Source: Massilia sp. PDC64 (GTDB taxonomy: Bacteria > Pseudomonadota > Gammaproteobacteria > Burkholderiales > Burkholderiaceae_D). Taken from it: DNA of 64,000 nt. The DNA lies in contig NZ_FMZS01000002.1 in NCBI RefSeq assembly GCF_900101265.1, forward strand, positions 124,001-188,000, read 5' to 3'. Position numbers and translations under genes: made by a program. A model generated the notes under the pieces. That model was not told where the DNA came from. It searched no databases and saw nothing but the letters and a program-made list of their open reading frames with translations. Below, piece by piece: positions 21,024 to 30,327 of the stretch (its first letter is position 1; the number at the start of each line of letters is the position of its first letter).

Positions 21024-23270
21024 ATGTCATCGAGCTCGCTGCGGCATCGGATCGCCATCGTCTTCGTGGGCCTGCTCGTGCTGGTCATGGGGCTCGTGCT
21101 GGCGCTCGTCCATTACAGCAGCGCGCGCATCGTGGAGCGCGAGACGCAGCGCGAACTGGCCGTCGGCGCCAAGGTGTTCCAGCGCCTGCTCGAACAGAAC
21201 CAGCGCCAGCTCGAGACGGCGGCCGCCGTGCTGTCCGCCGACTTCGCGTTCCGCGAGGCGATCGCCACGCAGGACCAGCCCACCGTGCGCTCCGTGATCC
21301 GCAACCATGGCCAGCGCATCCACGCGCAAGTGATGATGGTCGCGGGCACCGACGGCAGGCTGATCGCCACGACCCAGCGCGCCGGTGCGGCCGGCGATCC
21401 GTTCCCGTTCCCCGACCTGCTCGCCGCCGCCGAAGCGCAAGGCCGCAGCGCGGGCTTGCGCCGGATGCGCAACGGCCAGCTTTATCAAGTGGTGCTCGTG
21501 CCGATCCTGGCCCCCACGCGCATCGCCTGGGTCGCGATGGGCTTCCACGTCGACGACCGCTGGGCGGCCGACATGGCGGGCGTGACGGGCCTCGGCGTGC
21601 AGATCGTGCGCCCCGGGACGCCGGGCGCGCTCGCGTCGTCCGGCGCGCAGGAGGGCAGGCGCTACGCATCCGTGAACGTCCCGCTGGACGGCGGCCTGCA
21701 GGCCGTGCTGCGACTGCCGGTCGCGCAGGTGCAGGCGCCGTTCGAACAGCTGCAGGGACGCCTGCTGGGCGTGATCGTCGCGGCCGTCGCGGTGTTCGCG
21801 GCGGGCAGCGTGATGCTGGCCGGGCGCATCGTCCGGCCCCTGAACGAATTGTCCGCCGCCGCCCGCCGCATCGCGCAGGGCGATTACGCCCAGCCGCTGC
21901 CGCGCGCACAGGGCGACGAGATCGGCCAGCTGGCCGGCAGCTTCGAGCAGATGCGCACGGAGATCGCGTGCCGCGAAGAGCGCATCGCCCGGCTGGCCTA
22001 TGTGGACGCCCTGACGGACCTGCCCAACCGTACGCGCTTCCTGGAAGCGTTCGGCCTCCTCACGCCGGGCGCGGGCGGGGCCGTGATGGTCGTGAACGTC
22101 GACCGCTTCGCCCTCATCAACAATGCGCTGGGCCACGTCGTCGGCGACCGCCTGCTGCGCGCCGTCGCGGGCCAGCTGCAGCCGCTCGTGCCGCCAGGCG
22201 GCATGCTGGCGCGCCTGTGGGGCGACCAGTTCGCGTTCCTGCTGGAGGGGGCCGGTCCCGATGCCGCGCGCCGCTTCGCCGACACCGTGCTGGCCGCGCT
22301 GCGCGACCCGGTCACGCTGGACGGCCAGCGCCTCGACATCGAGGCCGGCGTCGGCATCGCGCTGTATCCGGACGACGGCCTCGATGCGGCCACGCTGCTG
22401 CGGCGCGCCGAGCTGGCGCTGGCCACCGCCAAGCGGCGCCATGCCGGTATCGCGTTCGCGCAGGAGACGGGCGGCGAGCCCGCGCACGAGCAGCTGTCCC
22501 TCATCGGCGACATGCGGCGCGCGCTGGCGGCCGGCGAATTCACGCTTGCGTACCAGCCCAAGCTGGCGCTGGGGAGCGGGCGCATCGTGGCGGTGGAAGC
22601 CCTGCTGCGCTGGCAGCATCCGGAGCGCGGCAGCATCGCGCCGGCGCGCTTCATTCCGTTCGCCGAACAGACGGGCTTCATCCGCGAGATCACGCCGTGG
22701 GTGCTGGAAACGGCCGTGCGCCAGGCCGCCGTGTGGCATGCGGCGGGGCTGGATATCGCCGTGTCGGCGAACCTGTCCACGCTGGACCTGCTCGACCCGC
22801 ACCTGGGCCGGCGCGTGCGCGGCCTGCTGGACCAGTACGCCGTGCCGGCACGGCGCCTGTGCCTGGAGATCACGGAGAGCGCGCTGATGGACGATCCCGC
22901 GCTGGCGCAGGCGCACCTCGACGAACTGGCGGGCCTCGGCATCAAGCTGTCGATCGACGACTACGGCGTCGGCCAGGCATCGCTGGCCTACCTGAAAAGC
23001 CTGCCCGTCGATGAACTGAAGCTCGACCGCAGCTTCATCACCGCGATCACGGAATCGCCGCGCAACGCGGCCATCGTCGAATCGACGATCATGCTGAGCC
23101 ACGCGCTGGGGCTGACCGTCGTCGCGGAAGGCGTGGAGACGCCGGCGGAACTGCGCTGGTTGCGCGAGCATGGCTGCGACATCGCGCAGGGCTATGGCAT
23201 CGGCCGTCCGATGACGGCGGCGCAGCTGCAGGACTGGCTCGCCGAATTCGCCGTTCGCACCGTGGCCTGA
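21024..23270 (+). CDS. Membrane sensor phosphodiesterase: HAMP-degenerate GGDEF-EAL
   Basis: 748 residues. TM1 ~9-31, periplasmic sensor ~32-250, TM2 ~252-272 ([20 protein letters not shown]), HAMP ~272-325, GGDEF ~335-485, EAL ~495-740. The cyclase signature is degenerate (WGDQF) and the RxxD inhibitory site is absent, so it should not make c-di-GMP. The EAL part keeps EALLRW, EITES, DDYGVG, KLDRSF and EGVET, so phosphodiesterase activity is likely. Likely operon with the cupredoxin and SnoaL-like genes upstream. Confidence 0.9.
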   Translation: MSSSSLRHRIAIVFVGLLVLVMGLVLALVHYSSARIVERETQRELAVGAKVFQRLLEQNQRQLETAAAVLSADFAFREAIATQDQPTVRSVIRNHGQRIHAQVMMVAGTDGRLIATTQRAGAAGDPFPFPDLLAAAEAQGRSAGLRRMRNGQLYQVVLVPILAPTRIAWVAMGFHVDDRWAADMAGVTGLGVQIVRPGTPGALASSGAQEGRRYASVNVPLDGGLQAVLRLPVAQVQAPFEQLQGRLLGVIVAAVAVFAAGSVMLAGRIVRPLNELSAAARRIAQGDYAQPLPRAQGDEIGQLAGSFEQMRTEIACREERIARLAYVDALTDLPNRTRFLEAFGLLTPGAGGAVMVVNVDRFALINNALGHVVGDRLLRAVAGQLQPLVPPGGMLARLWGDQFAFLLEGAGPDAARRFADTVLAALRDPVTLDGQRLDIEAGVGIALYPDDGLDAATLLRRAELALATAKRRHAGIAFAQETGGEPAHEQLSLIGDMRRALAAGEFTLAYQPKLALGSGRIVAVEALLRWQHPERGSIAPARFIPFAEQTGFIREITPWVLETAVRQAAVWHAAGLDIAVSANLSTLDLLDPHLGRRVRGLLDQYAVPARRLCLEITESALMDDPALAQAHLDELAGLGIKLSIDDYGVGQASLAYLKSLPVDELKLDRSFITAITESPRNAAIVESTIMLSHALGLTVVAEGVETPAELRWLREHGCDIAQGYGIGRPMTAAQLQDWLAEFAVRTVA

Positions 23271-23279
23271 CCGTCAGGC
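23265..23279. other. Small hairpin between convergent genes
   Basis: GCCTGA-CCG-TCAGGC: the two facing stop codons form part of a 6-bp stem. There is no T-run, so this is only a possible bidirectional terminator. Confidence 0.3.
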
Positions 23280-24587
23280 GAGGAAGTCGAAGGCGGACAT
23301 CGGTCTTCCGCCATTCATCAGGCCGAACAGCGAATTGCTGCCCGCATTCGCGTACTGCTTGACCAGGTTGCTGGCCTGCGCGTTGACGGCCTGGGTCATC
23401 TGCGATTTCTTGTCGGCGAGGGCGTCGCGGTCCTTCGCCACGGCCGCGGCCTGGCCGGCGAGCGTGCCGCCCGTCGCCAGCTGCTGCGCGATGCCGGTGC
23501 CGACCTTGTCCGCGAGGCCCGAACCGCCGTTCGCGAACACCTTGGCGACCCGGTCCGGGTCGGCCGCGATGGCCGCGTCCAGCTTCGCCGCGTCGACGGC
23601 CAGCTTGCCGTTCTTCGCGCTCACGCCGATGGCCGCCAGCGCGGCCGGATCCGCCCCGCCGACGAGTTTCGTCATCTGGTCCTGGATCTGCGCCAGCGTG
23701 CGGTCAGAGGCGGTGTCTCCCGTCTTCAGCGCGGCCAGGCGGCCCGGCAGGGCGTTGACGGCGTCGGCGAACGCCTTGATGTTCTTCGCGATGGCCGAGT
23801 TGTCGCCGGCCAGCGTCACGGTGCCGGCTCCCTTGGCCTTGAGGTCGAGCGTGACGCCGGCGATGGCGCCCGTGACCCTGTTGCCGGCGCTTGAAATCGT
23901 CTTGCCGTCGACGTTGACGATGGCATCCTGCGCGGCGCTCGCCTGCGTCACCGCACCGCGCGTGCCCGGCTGGTAAGCGAGCAGCGCCTGCAGGGCCGGG
24001 TCGCCGGACACGCTGATGCGCATGGCATTCGCGGCGCCGGGCTGGCTGGTGAAGCTCAGCGCGACGCCTTTGTCGTCGGAGACGAGTTTCGCATCGATGC
24101 CGGCCGCCTTGAACGCGGCGGCGATGCCGTCCGGCGTATTGTCGGGCGCGCCGATGCGGAACGTTTTCGTGCCGCCTGCCACCTCGACCTTGATGACGGT
24201 CGGTGCGCCGCTGCCGATCGTCGTCGTGGCCGTCGGGACGCGGACGGTGACGAGTTGCTGGGCCTGGGCCAGCTGTTTTACGTCGATCTTGTGCGTGCCG
24301 GCGACCGCGCCCGATGCCGTGATGCGCGCATCGAGGGCCTTGCCGTCGACCTGCGTCGCGAGTTTCAGGCCGCTCGCGGCGAGCGTGCCGGCGACGGATC
24401 GGACGTCGTCCAGCACGTTGGCCAGGCGCCCCAGCGTGGACAGGCGCGCATCGTCGCGCCGGATCTGGGCGTCGATGCCCTGCAGGCCGGTATTGCGGGC
24501 GCTCAGCGACTTCACGGCGGCGCCGTACAGGTCCGCCAGGCCCTGGCTGGCGGTGGCCGTCGTCCTCGATGGAATGGTGGTCGTCAT
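23274..24587 (-). CDS. fliD: FliD-like flagellar cap / hook-associated protein 2
   Basis: 437 residues. N-terminal FliD domain with heptad helices (LADLYGAAVKSLSARNTGLQ; AQIRRDDARLSTLGRLANVL), central beta-rich region (GTHKIDVKQLAQAQQLVT; GTKTFRIGAPDNTPDGIAAA) and C-terminal FliD_C region (TLAQIQDQMTKLVGG; LADKKSQMTQAVNAQASNLV). FliD caps the growing flagellar filament. It is shorter than many FliD proteins and has no flagellar genes nearby, so it may be an accessory copy or serve a related filament. Confidence 0.8.
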   Translation of the reverse strand: MTTTIPSRTTATASQGLADLYGAAVKSLSARNTGLQGIDAQIRRDDARLSTLGRLANVLDDVRSVAGTLAASGLKLATQVDGKALDARITASGAVAGTHKIDVKQLAQAQQLVTVRVPTATTTIGSGAPTVIKVEVAGGTKTFRIGAPDNTPDGIAAAFKAAGIDAKLVSDDKGVALSFTSQPGAANAMRISVSGDPALQALLAYQPGTRGAVTQASAAQDAIVNVDGKTISSAGNRVTGAIAGVTLDLKAKGAGTVTLAGDNSAIAKNIKAFADAVNALPGRLAALKTGDTASDRTLAQIQDQMTKLVGGADPAALAAIGVSAKNGKLAVDAAKLDAAIAADPDRVAKVFANGGSGLADKVGTGIAQQLATGGTLAGQAAAVAKDRDALADKKSQMTQAVNAQASNLVKQYANAGSNSLFGLMNGGRPMSAFDFLA

Positions 24588-24622
24588 GGCTTCGTATTAT
24601 CGATGCAAACTTGCCGTTTCAT

Positions 24623-25567
24623 TTACTGAACATCGCATGTTTTACCCGCCAATTCGAGCCGCGCGGGCGGTGCCTCGACGAAGCCGGCGACGGCGCCCAC
24701 GACTTCGCCGGCTTCGTCGCGCAGGGGCACCGCATTGATGACGACGTGCAGCCGCTCGTCGTCGGCAAAGCGGACCGTCAGCATCTCGTCGCGCACTTCC
24801 TCGCCGGTGGCGGCGGCGCGGTGCAGCGGCAGCTGGTCGAGGGCCAGCAGCGTGCCGCCCGCATAGACGGCGAAGGCGCGGTTGCCCGGCGCATCCGCCA
24901 CAGGGTTCTCGCCGCGGCGCAGGCGCAGCAGGCGTTCGGCGGCGGGATTCGCCTTGACGCGCCGGCATTCGCGGTCGGTGGCGACGAACAGCGCGGCGGG
25001 CGCCGCCTGCATCACGCCTTCCAGCTCGTTCGTGCGGCGCTGCTCGCGCCGCCGGCTGTCCTGCAGGGCGTCGGCGAGACGCCGCTGTTCGGTGATCTCC
25101 TCGACGACGACGGTCACGCCCAGCACGGCGTCGTTGCGGTCGACGACCGGATAGAGGCTTTCGCGCCAGATCCGGCGCACGTGCGGCTGGGCCGGCGTCG
25201 CGCCGTCGAACACGGTGCCGAGGATGGGTGTTCCGCTCATCATGACCTGGCGGAGGCGCGGTTCGGCGGCGGGGGCGATTTCCGGAATGACGTCGTGGAT
25301 CGGTTTGCCGATGTGGTCTTCGACCGGCAGGCCGTTGATCTCGGCCAGCAGGCGGTTGATGCGCACGTAGCGCAGGTCGCGGTCCAGTACGGCCAGCCCG
25401 ACAGGCACGTGGGCGAACGTTGCTTCCAGGGTCAGGATGGCGCGCTGCGCGTCCTCGCTGTCGCGCCGGGCGTCCGCCAGGCGCTGCTGCTGCCATCCCA
25501 GCAGGATGGCGATGACCGCCGCGAGCGGCATCAACATCAACAGGAGTTCTGCACTGACTACGGGCAC
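24623..25567 (-). CDS. Membrane-anchored double-PAS protein without output domain
   Basis: 314 residues from a GTG start at 25567, chosen because GCGGAG lies six bases before it. One N-terminal hydrophobic segment (LLLMLMPLAAVIAILLGW) and a coiled stretch lead to PAS1 (~35-150: FAHVPVGLAVLDRDLRYVRI) and PAS2 (~170-290: VMQAAPAALFVATDRECRRV). No kinase, GGDEF or methyl-accepting region follows; the protein ends after PAS2. It could be a remnant or a sensor partner of separate proteins. Confidence 0.75.
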   Translation of the reverse strand: MPVVSAELLLMLMPLAAVIAILLGWQQQRLADARRDSEDAQRAILTLEATFAHVPVGLAVLDRDLRYVRINRLLAEINGLPVEDHIGKPIHDVIPEIAPAAEPRLRQVMMSGTPILGTVFDGATPAQPHVRRIWRESLYPVVDRNDAVLGVTVVVEEITEQRRLADALQDSRRREQRRTNELEGVMQAAPAALFVATDRECRRVKANPAAERLLRLRRGENPVADAPGNRAFAVYAGGTLLALDQLPLHRAAATGEEVRDEMLTVRFADDERLHVVINAVPLRDEAGEVVGAVAGFVEAPPARLELAGKTCDVQ

Positions 25568-25822
25568 GGCTGTCTCCGCAACACATCGATGGGCGTTACA
25601 CAAAATATCATTTCTTTTGCGAAATTCCTAATGTATGTATCGCGATTTGCGGCGCTGGACGAGGGAATCCGGAATGCAAACCTTTACATATGTGGCTGTG
25701 CAGCATCATCGCCGCGCCGACGCGTGGTCGATTACCAGAAAGCTGATAACAGTAATTTTACGTATTTCAAAGATTTGTCCGATCAATAATAATCGGCTGC
25801 ATCAAGAAGAAAGAGGAGACAC
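25568..25822. other. Intergenic region, divergent promoters
   Basis: About 255 bases between the PAS protein and the GntP permease, distinctly AT-rich in the second half (ATAATAATCG near 25785). A ribosome site AAAGAGGAGA lies before the permease start. No reliable -35/-10 pair or operator could be fixed. Confidence 0.4.
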
Positions 25823-27223
25823 ATGTCATTTCTAATCGTTCTCGCTGCGCTGGCGTTCCTGATGTTCGCCGCCTATCGCGGCTACAGCGTCATCCTGTTT
25901 GCCCCGATCGCCGCCCTGGGCGCGGTGCTGCTCACGGCGCCGGACGCCGTCGCGCCCGTGTTCACCGGCATCTTCATGGAAAAGATGGTCGGCTTCGTCA
26001 AGCTGTACTTTCCCGTGTTCATGCTGGGCGCCGTGTTCGGCAAGGTGATCGAGTTGTCCGGCTTTTCGGAATCCATCGTCAACGCCGCCATCCGCTACAT
26101 TGGCCGCTCGCGCGCGAATGCCGTGATCGTCGCCGTGTGCGCGCTGCTGACCTATGGCGGCGTGTCGCTGTTCGTCGTCGTGTTCGCGGTGTACCCGTTC
26201 GCGGCCGAGCTTTACCGCCAGAGCAACATCCCGAAACGGCTGATGCCGGGCGCGATCGCGCTGGGCGCGTTCTCGTTCACGATGGATTCGCTGCCGGGCA
26301 CGCCGCAGATCCAGAACATCATCCCGACGACGTTCTTCAAGACGACGTCGTGGGCCGCGCCCGTGCTGGGCACCGTCGGCTCGCTGTTCATCATCGTCGT
26401 GGGCCTGGCCTACCTGGAGTGGCGCCGCCGCGCGGCGCTGGCCAAAGGCGAAGGCTACGGCACGTCGCTCGTCAACGAGCCGGAACGCACGCAGGCGACG
26501 TCGCTGCCGCATCCGGCGCTGGCGATCCTGCCGCTCATCGTCGTGGGCGTGGCCAACTTCATCCTCACGCGCATGATCCCGCAATGGTATGGCGATTCGT
26601 TCACGGTGCCGGCCGAGATCCTGCCGGGCGTGCACACCCCGGTAACGGCCACGATCAAGACCGTCGTCGCGATCTGGGCGGTGGAAGGGGCGCTGCTGCT
26701 GGGGATCGTCGTCGTGATCCTGACCGCGTTCCGGCGCGTGAGTACCCGTTTCGCGGACGGCTCGAAAGCGGCCGTCGGCGGTGCGCTGCTGGCCGCGATG
26801 AACACGGCGTCGGAGTACGGCTTCGGCGGCGTGATCGCGGCGCTGCCGGGCTTCATCGTCGTCGGCGACGCCCTGAAAAGCATCCCGAACCCGCTCGTGA
26901 ACGCGGCCGTGTCGGTGAGCTCTCTCGCCGGCATTACGGGGTCCGCGTCGGGCGGCATGAGCATCGCGCTGGCCGCGATGTCGGACCTGTTCATCAAGGG
27001 CGCGCAGGCGGCGCAGATTCCGCTGGAAGTGCTGCACCGCGTGGTGTCGATGGCCAGCGGCGGCATGGACACCTTGCCGCACAACGGCGCCGTCATCACC
27101 CTGCTGGCGGTGACGGGGCTCACGCACAAGGAATCGTACCGCGAGATTTTCGCGGTGACCGTCATCAAGACGGCGGCGGTGTTCTTCGTGATCGCGTTTT
27201 ATTACGTGACCGGGCTGGTGTAA
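25823..27223 (+). CDS. GntP-family permease
   Basis: 466 residues, strongly hydrophobic with about 12-14 membrane segments. GntP features: IAALGAVLLTAPDAVAPVF near the N-terminus, MPGAIALGAFSFTMDSLPGTPQIQNIIPT, and the second-half repeat GSASGGMSIALAAMSDLF with SGGMDTLPHNGAVI. Members are proton symporters for gluconate, hydroxybutyrate or related hydroxy acids; no catabolic neighbour points to one substrate. Followed by a strong GC hairpin. Confidence 0.88.
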   Translation: MSFLIVLAALAFLMFAAYRGYSVILFAPIAALGAVLLTAPDAVAPVFTGIFMEKMVGFVKLYFPVFMLGAVFGKVIELSGFSESIVNAAIRYIGRSRANAVIVAVCALLTYGGVSLFVVVFAVYPFAAELYRQSNIPKRLMPGAIALGAFSFTMDSLPGTPQIQNIIPTTFFKTTSWAAPVLGTVGSLFIIVVGLAYLEWRRRAALAKGEGYGTSLVNEPERTQATSLPHPALAILPLIVVGVANFILTRMIPQWYGDSFTVPAEILPGVHTPVTATIKTVVAIWAVEGALLLGIVVVILTAFRRVSTRFADGSKAAVGGALLAAMNTASEYGFGGVIAALPGFIVVGDALKSIPNPLVNAAVSVSSLAGITGSASGGMSIALAAMSDLFIKGAQAAQIPLEVLHRVVSMASGGMDTLPHNGAVITLLAVTGLTHKESYREIFAVTVIKTAAVFFVIAFYYVTGLV

Positions 27224-27250
27224 CGCGCCGCCCCGTGCGAGGCGGCGCGT
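27223..27250. terminator. GC-rich hairpin between convergent genes
   Basis: Perfect 10-bp stem ACGCGCCGCC (27223-27232) / GGCGGCGCGT (27241-27250) with an eight-base loop starts at the permease stop. It has no T-run but sits between convergent genes, so it may act as a bidirectional terminator. Confidence 0.45.
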
Positions 27251-27256
27251 ACGACG

Positions 27257-27844
27257 TCAGCCGCGCTTGCGCTTGTACGCCGCCGTCATGCCCAGCAGCG
27301 CCGTCATCGCCAGCAATGCGGACGACGGCTCCGGCACCTCGGCCGCGGTGGCGGTGGCGGCCGTGATCGTGAACGTGTCGCCCGCGCGCAGGCCGCGCGT
27401 ATCCAGCAGCCAGTCGGCGGCGCCCGGCACGGCCAGCGCGTTCCCGAACTGGAACTCGGCCCATTCCGGCGCGCTGAACACGACGTTCGCCGTGTGCGCG
27501 CCGGACGTCACCCCGCCCACCGTGCCGAAGGCCGGCGTCACGCTGCCGGCGGCGGAGAAGGCGATGCCGTTCAGCGTGAAGCTGAATTCGTCCAGCGCCG
27601 TGCCGGCCAGGTTGCGCACGAGGGCATTGAAGGCGAGGGGGCCGGCCAGGTCGCCCGCTTCCAGCACGAAGCTGAACGTGGTCGGCGTGAACGTGGCGAG
27701 GTCGAGGTCGAAGGAGGCCAGGCCAGCGCCGCTGTAATCCGTCACCGTGTTCGATCCCGTGGTGCCGGTAAGGATCGCGGCCTGGGCCTGCGGGAGTGCC
27801 AGCGCGGCCGCCAGGGCCAGCGCACCGATCAACGTGTTTTTCAT
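27257..27844 (-). CDS. PEP-CTERM surface protein
   Basis: 195 residues. Signal peptide (IGALALAAALALPQAQA), a beta-rich mature part, and at the C-terminus the sorting signal VPEPSSALLAMTALLGMTAA followed by YKRKRG: PEP motif, hydrophobic helix and basic tail. This is processed by an exosortase encoded elsewhere and delivered to the cell surface. It starts 22 bases after the PhoX-like gene, so the two probably form one operon and the protein may be phosphate-regulated. Confidence 0.88.
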   Translation of the reverse strand: MKNTLIGALALAAALALPQAQAAILTGTTGSNTVTDYSGAGLASFDLDLATFTPTTFSFVLEAGDLAGPLAFNALVRNLAGTALDEFSFTLNGIAFSAAGSVTPAFGTVGGVTSGAHTANVVFSAPEWAEFQFGNALAVPGAADWLLDTRGLRAGDTFTITAATATAAEVPEPSSALLAMTALLGMTAAYKRKRG

Positions 27845-27866
27845 GTCGTGTCCTTTCGATGGCGGA

Positions 27867-29360
27867 TCAGAGCGGGCCCTTGGCCCACGGACCGGAGATC
27901 GCGAACGTGATGCCCGGGGTCTGGATGTTCACGAACAGGTAGCGGCCCGTCGGGTCGAAGCAGGCGCCCGCGAACTCGTTGCCGCGGTGGTCGCCGGCCA
28001 GCGTATCCAGCTTGCCCGCCGCGTTCAGCTGCGCCGTCGTCAGCTGCACGTTGTTCTTGGCGAAGATGTAGGCGTCGCCGCCCTGCGTGATGCCCATCAG
28101 GCGCTGGCCGTAGCCGAAGGCGTCTGTCGTGGCCGTGGACGCGTCCTCGCAGATCAGGATGGCGTTGCGCGGGCTGACCGTCAGGTTGTCGCCCATGTTG
28201 CCCACCGTCGTGTTCGGGCTTGAATAGATGCAGCGGAAGACCTGCGTGGCGAGGTCCAGTTCCCAGATCGCGCCGCGTGCCACGCTGCCGCCCGACGTGT
28301 CCATCACGTACATCTTGCCCTGTGCGTACCAGATGCCTTCACCGCGGTTCATGCGCAGCGCGCCCTGCAGCCAGCCCTGCACGAACGGACCGGCGGCGTT
28401 GTTGATCGTCGTGCCGGACGGACCCGTCGCGTTGCCGCGGTTCTGGTCCGGATTCGCGATGGGGACCCATTCCAGCACGTAGGCGTCGCCCTTCAGCGCG
28501 CCCGCCACGTTGGCGTTCGGCGTCCCCTTCACACGCGCCATCTGCAGCACGCCGCCGCGCGCCAGCGCGCCGTAGCCGCCGTTCCTGTCGTCCGGGATGT
28601 AGCGGTAGAAACCCGACTTGCCCGACGAGTCCTCCGTCATGTAGACGATGCTGGTGGCCGGATCGACGGCCGCCGCCTCGTGCGCGAAGCGGCCCATGCC
28701 GACGATCGGCTGGCCCGTCGTCTGCGTGGTGTCCGGCGACACCTCGAACACGTAGCCATGCTTCTTGCCCGACGCAGTGACGTTGTCCGAACCGATTTCC
28801 TCGCACGACAGCCAGGTGCCCCACGGCGTGATGCCGCCCGCGCAGTTGCCGTCCGTGCCGCCCAGGCTCGGCGTCACGCTGACCCAGGCGCCGTCGCGGA
28901 ACAGCAAATTCGTCGTGCCGCCGCCCAGCACCGTGCTTGCGCCGGCGCTGCTGGCGCCCGTGTCGTACGCGCCGAACGCATTGATGAATTTGTTCGGGCT
29001 GACGGCGTGTGCCTCGTGGTTGCGGATCAGGACGAGCTCCGTGCTGCGGCCCACCTTGCGCGTGAGGACGACGCCCATGCCGTCGTGTGCGGCGGGGCAG
29101 GGTTTCCCGTCCGTCATCGTGTCGCCCGTCCAGCCGAAGCTCTTGTACGTGAAACCGGCGGGCAGCTGCAGCAGCGGCAGGCCGGTGGTCAGGTCATTGA
29201 CGGGGGCGATGGGGCCGTACGGGCTGTCGATCAGGGCGCTGACGCCGCCGGCGGCCAGCGTCTCGCGCGCCTGCAGGGCGGCGAAGGCGCCGACGAAGGG
29301 TAGCGTGCCCATGCCTTTCAGCAGGTTGCGCCGCGAGGGCGAGATGTCGTTGTGAGTCAT
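27867..29360 (-). CDS. PhoX-like alkaline phosphatase (DUF839), Tat-exported
   Basis: 497 residues from ATG 29360 (ribosome site GGAGAAAG). The twin-arginine signal SRRNLLKGMGTLPFVGAFAAL directs a folded enzyme to the periplasm. The body follows PhoX/DUF839: LPAGFTYKSFGWTGD, HDGMGV, LIRNHEA, GGTTNL, GTWLSCEE, RFAHEAAAVDP, VYMTEDSSGKSGFYRY. PhoX enzymes use calcium and iron to release phosphate from esters. A Pho-box-like sequence lies ~105 bp upstream. The PEP-CTERM gene follows. Confidence 0.85.
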   Translation of the reverse strand: MTHNDISPSRRNLLKGMGTLPFVGAFAALQARETLAAGGVSALIDSPYGPIAPVNDLTTGLPLLQLPAGFTYKSFGWTGDTMTDGKPCPAAHDGMGVVLTRKVGRSTELVLIRNHEAHAVSPNKFINAFGAYDTGASSAGASTVLGGGTTNLLFRDGAWVSVTPSLGGTDGNCAGGITPWGTWLSCEEIGSDNVTASGKKHGYVFEVSPDTTQTTGQPIVGMGRFAHEAAAVDPATSIVYMTEDSSGKSGFYRYIPDDRNGGYGALARGGVLQMARVKGTPNANVAGALKGDAYVLEWVPIANPDQNRGNATGPSGTTINNAAGPFVQGWLQGALRMNRGEGIWYAQGKMYVMDTSGGSVARGAIWELDLATQVFRCIYSSPNTTVGNMGDNLTVSPRNAILICEDASTATTDAFGYGQRLMGITQGGDAYIFAKNNVQLTTAQLNAAGKLDTLAGDHRGNEFAGACFDPTGRYLFVNIQTPGITFAISGPWAKGPL

Positions 29361-29454
29361 GCTGAGCTTTCTCCATAGGGATGGATTGCGCCGGCACTTG
29401 GCGGCCGGTTGCGTGCCGGGATGGCACGTGCTCATGCATTAAAACAAACGAAAA

Positions 29455-30327
29455 CTACCGTTCGATGACAGTAAAATGACAACTTTCATCCATGACGTAG
29501 CGCGCGAACAGGAAATCGCGGATCGTGGCCACGCGCCCGTCCGACCACGCGAGGACGGCGAAATAATCCGGTTGCCCATCGCTTCGGATCAGCACCGCGG
29601 GCCGTCCTTCCACGATGCCCGCCCAGGCCTTCCAGCCCGGTGCCTGCCCATAGCGCGTGAAATACTCGCCGACGGCGCGGCCCTGCAACCGCAGCCGGTT
29701 CACGAGATCGAGCCGCACGTCGGCGGCCAGCATCTCGCGCAGCGCGTCGAAGTCGCGCGCGTTGAACAGGTCCACGTACCGCTGCAGCAGGCGCCGTTCC
29801 GCATCCGGCAGGGCCGGCTGGATGGCCGCCCCGGGCTGGCTGGCCAGTTCGCGCAGGCGCCCGCGTCCGCGCTGCAGGGCCGATTTCACGGCGGGGACCG
29901 TGGTGCCGAGGATGGCGCCGACTTCCTCGGCCGAGTAGTCGAGCACATCGAACAGGATCACCGCGCCCCGCTGCGCCGGCGGCAGGCGCATGAATGCGGG
30001 CAGGCTGGCCGCCGCCGCATCGCGGCGCGCCTCTTCGTCGTTCGTGTCGGCGAGCGCGTCGACGCCGTCGTCGTCGGCCGTGACGGGTGTGCGGGCCCGG
30101 CGCCGCAGCAGGTCGAGCGCCAGGTTGTGCGCGATGCGGAACAGCCAGCCTTCCGGATTGTCGACGGGCCGCTCCGGCGCGGATGCTTCCAGCGCGCGCA
30201 CCAGCGCATCCTGCACGATGTCCTCGCCGTCGAGCGCCGAGCCGACCATGCGCGCGCAATAACGGTGCAGCCGTGGGCGCAGGCGGTCCAGGTCGACCGC
30301 CAGGACCGCGGACGCGGCCCCCGTCAT
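29455..30327 (-). CDS. ECF sigma factor with C-terminal SnoaL-like domain
   Basis: 290 residues from ATG 30327. Region 2: HRYCARMVGSALDGEDIVQD then ALVRALEAS; region 4: PPAQRGAVILFDVLDYSAEE then VGAILGTTVPAVKSALQRGR. Residues ~170-285 form a SnoaL/NTF2-like domain (YVDLFNARDFDALREMLAAD; FAVLAWSDGRVATIRDFLF). This is the layout of ECF41/SigJ-type factors, where the extra domain controls activity in place of an anti-sigma factor. The start overlaps the stop of the monooxygenase-like gene (ATGA), so they are coupled. Confidence 0.88.
   Translation of the reverse strand: MTGAASAVLAVDLDRLRPRLHRYCARMVGSALDGEDIVQDALVRALEASAPERPVDNPEGWLFRIAHNLALDLLRRRARTPVTADDDGVDALADTNDEEARRDAAAASLPAFMRLPPAQRGAVILFDVLDYSAEEVGAILGTTVPAVKSALQRGRGRLRELASQPGAAIQPALPDAERRLLQRYVDLFNARDFDALREMLAADVRLDLVNRLRLQGRAVGEYFTRYGQAPGWKAWAGIVEGRPAVLIRSDGQPDYFAVLAWSDGRVATIRDFLFARYVMDESCHFTVIER
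29465..29482 (-). promoter_or_regulatory. Pho box upstream of the PhoX-like gene
   Basis: On the minus strand, TTGTCAT-TTTA-CTGTCAT: two 7-bp repeats 11 bp apart with an A/T spacer, nearly the enterobacterial PhoB consensus. It points at the PhoX-like gene and overlaps the 3' end of the upstream sigma-factor gene. The -10 box is not obvious. Confidence 0.7.

Noticed and set aside
21027..23171. 714-codon minus-strand frame opposite the GGDEF-EAL gene
   Set aside because: Shadow frame in high-GC DNA; the plus strand carries all GGDEF and EAL motifs.
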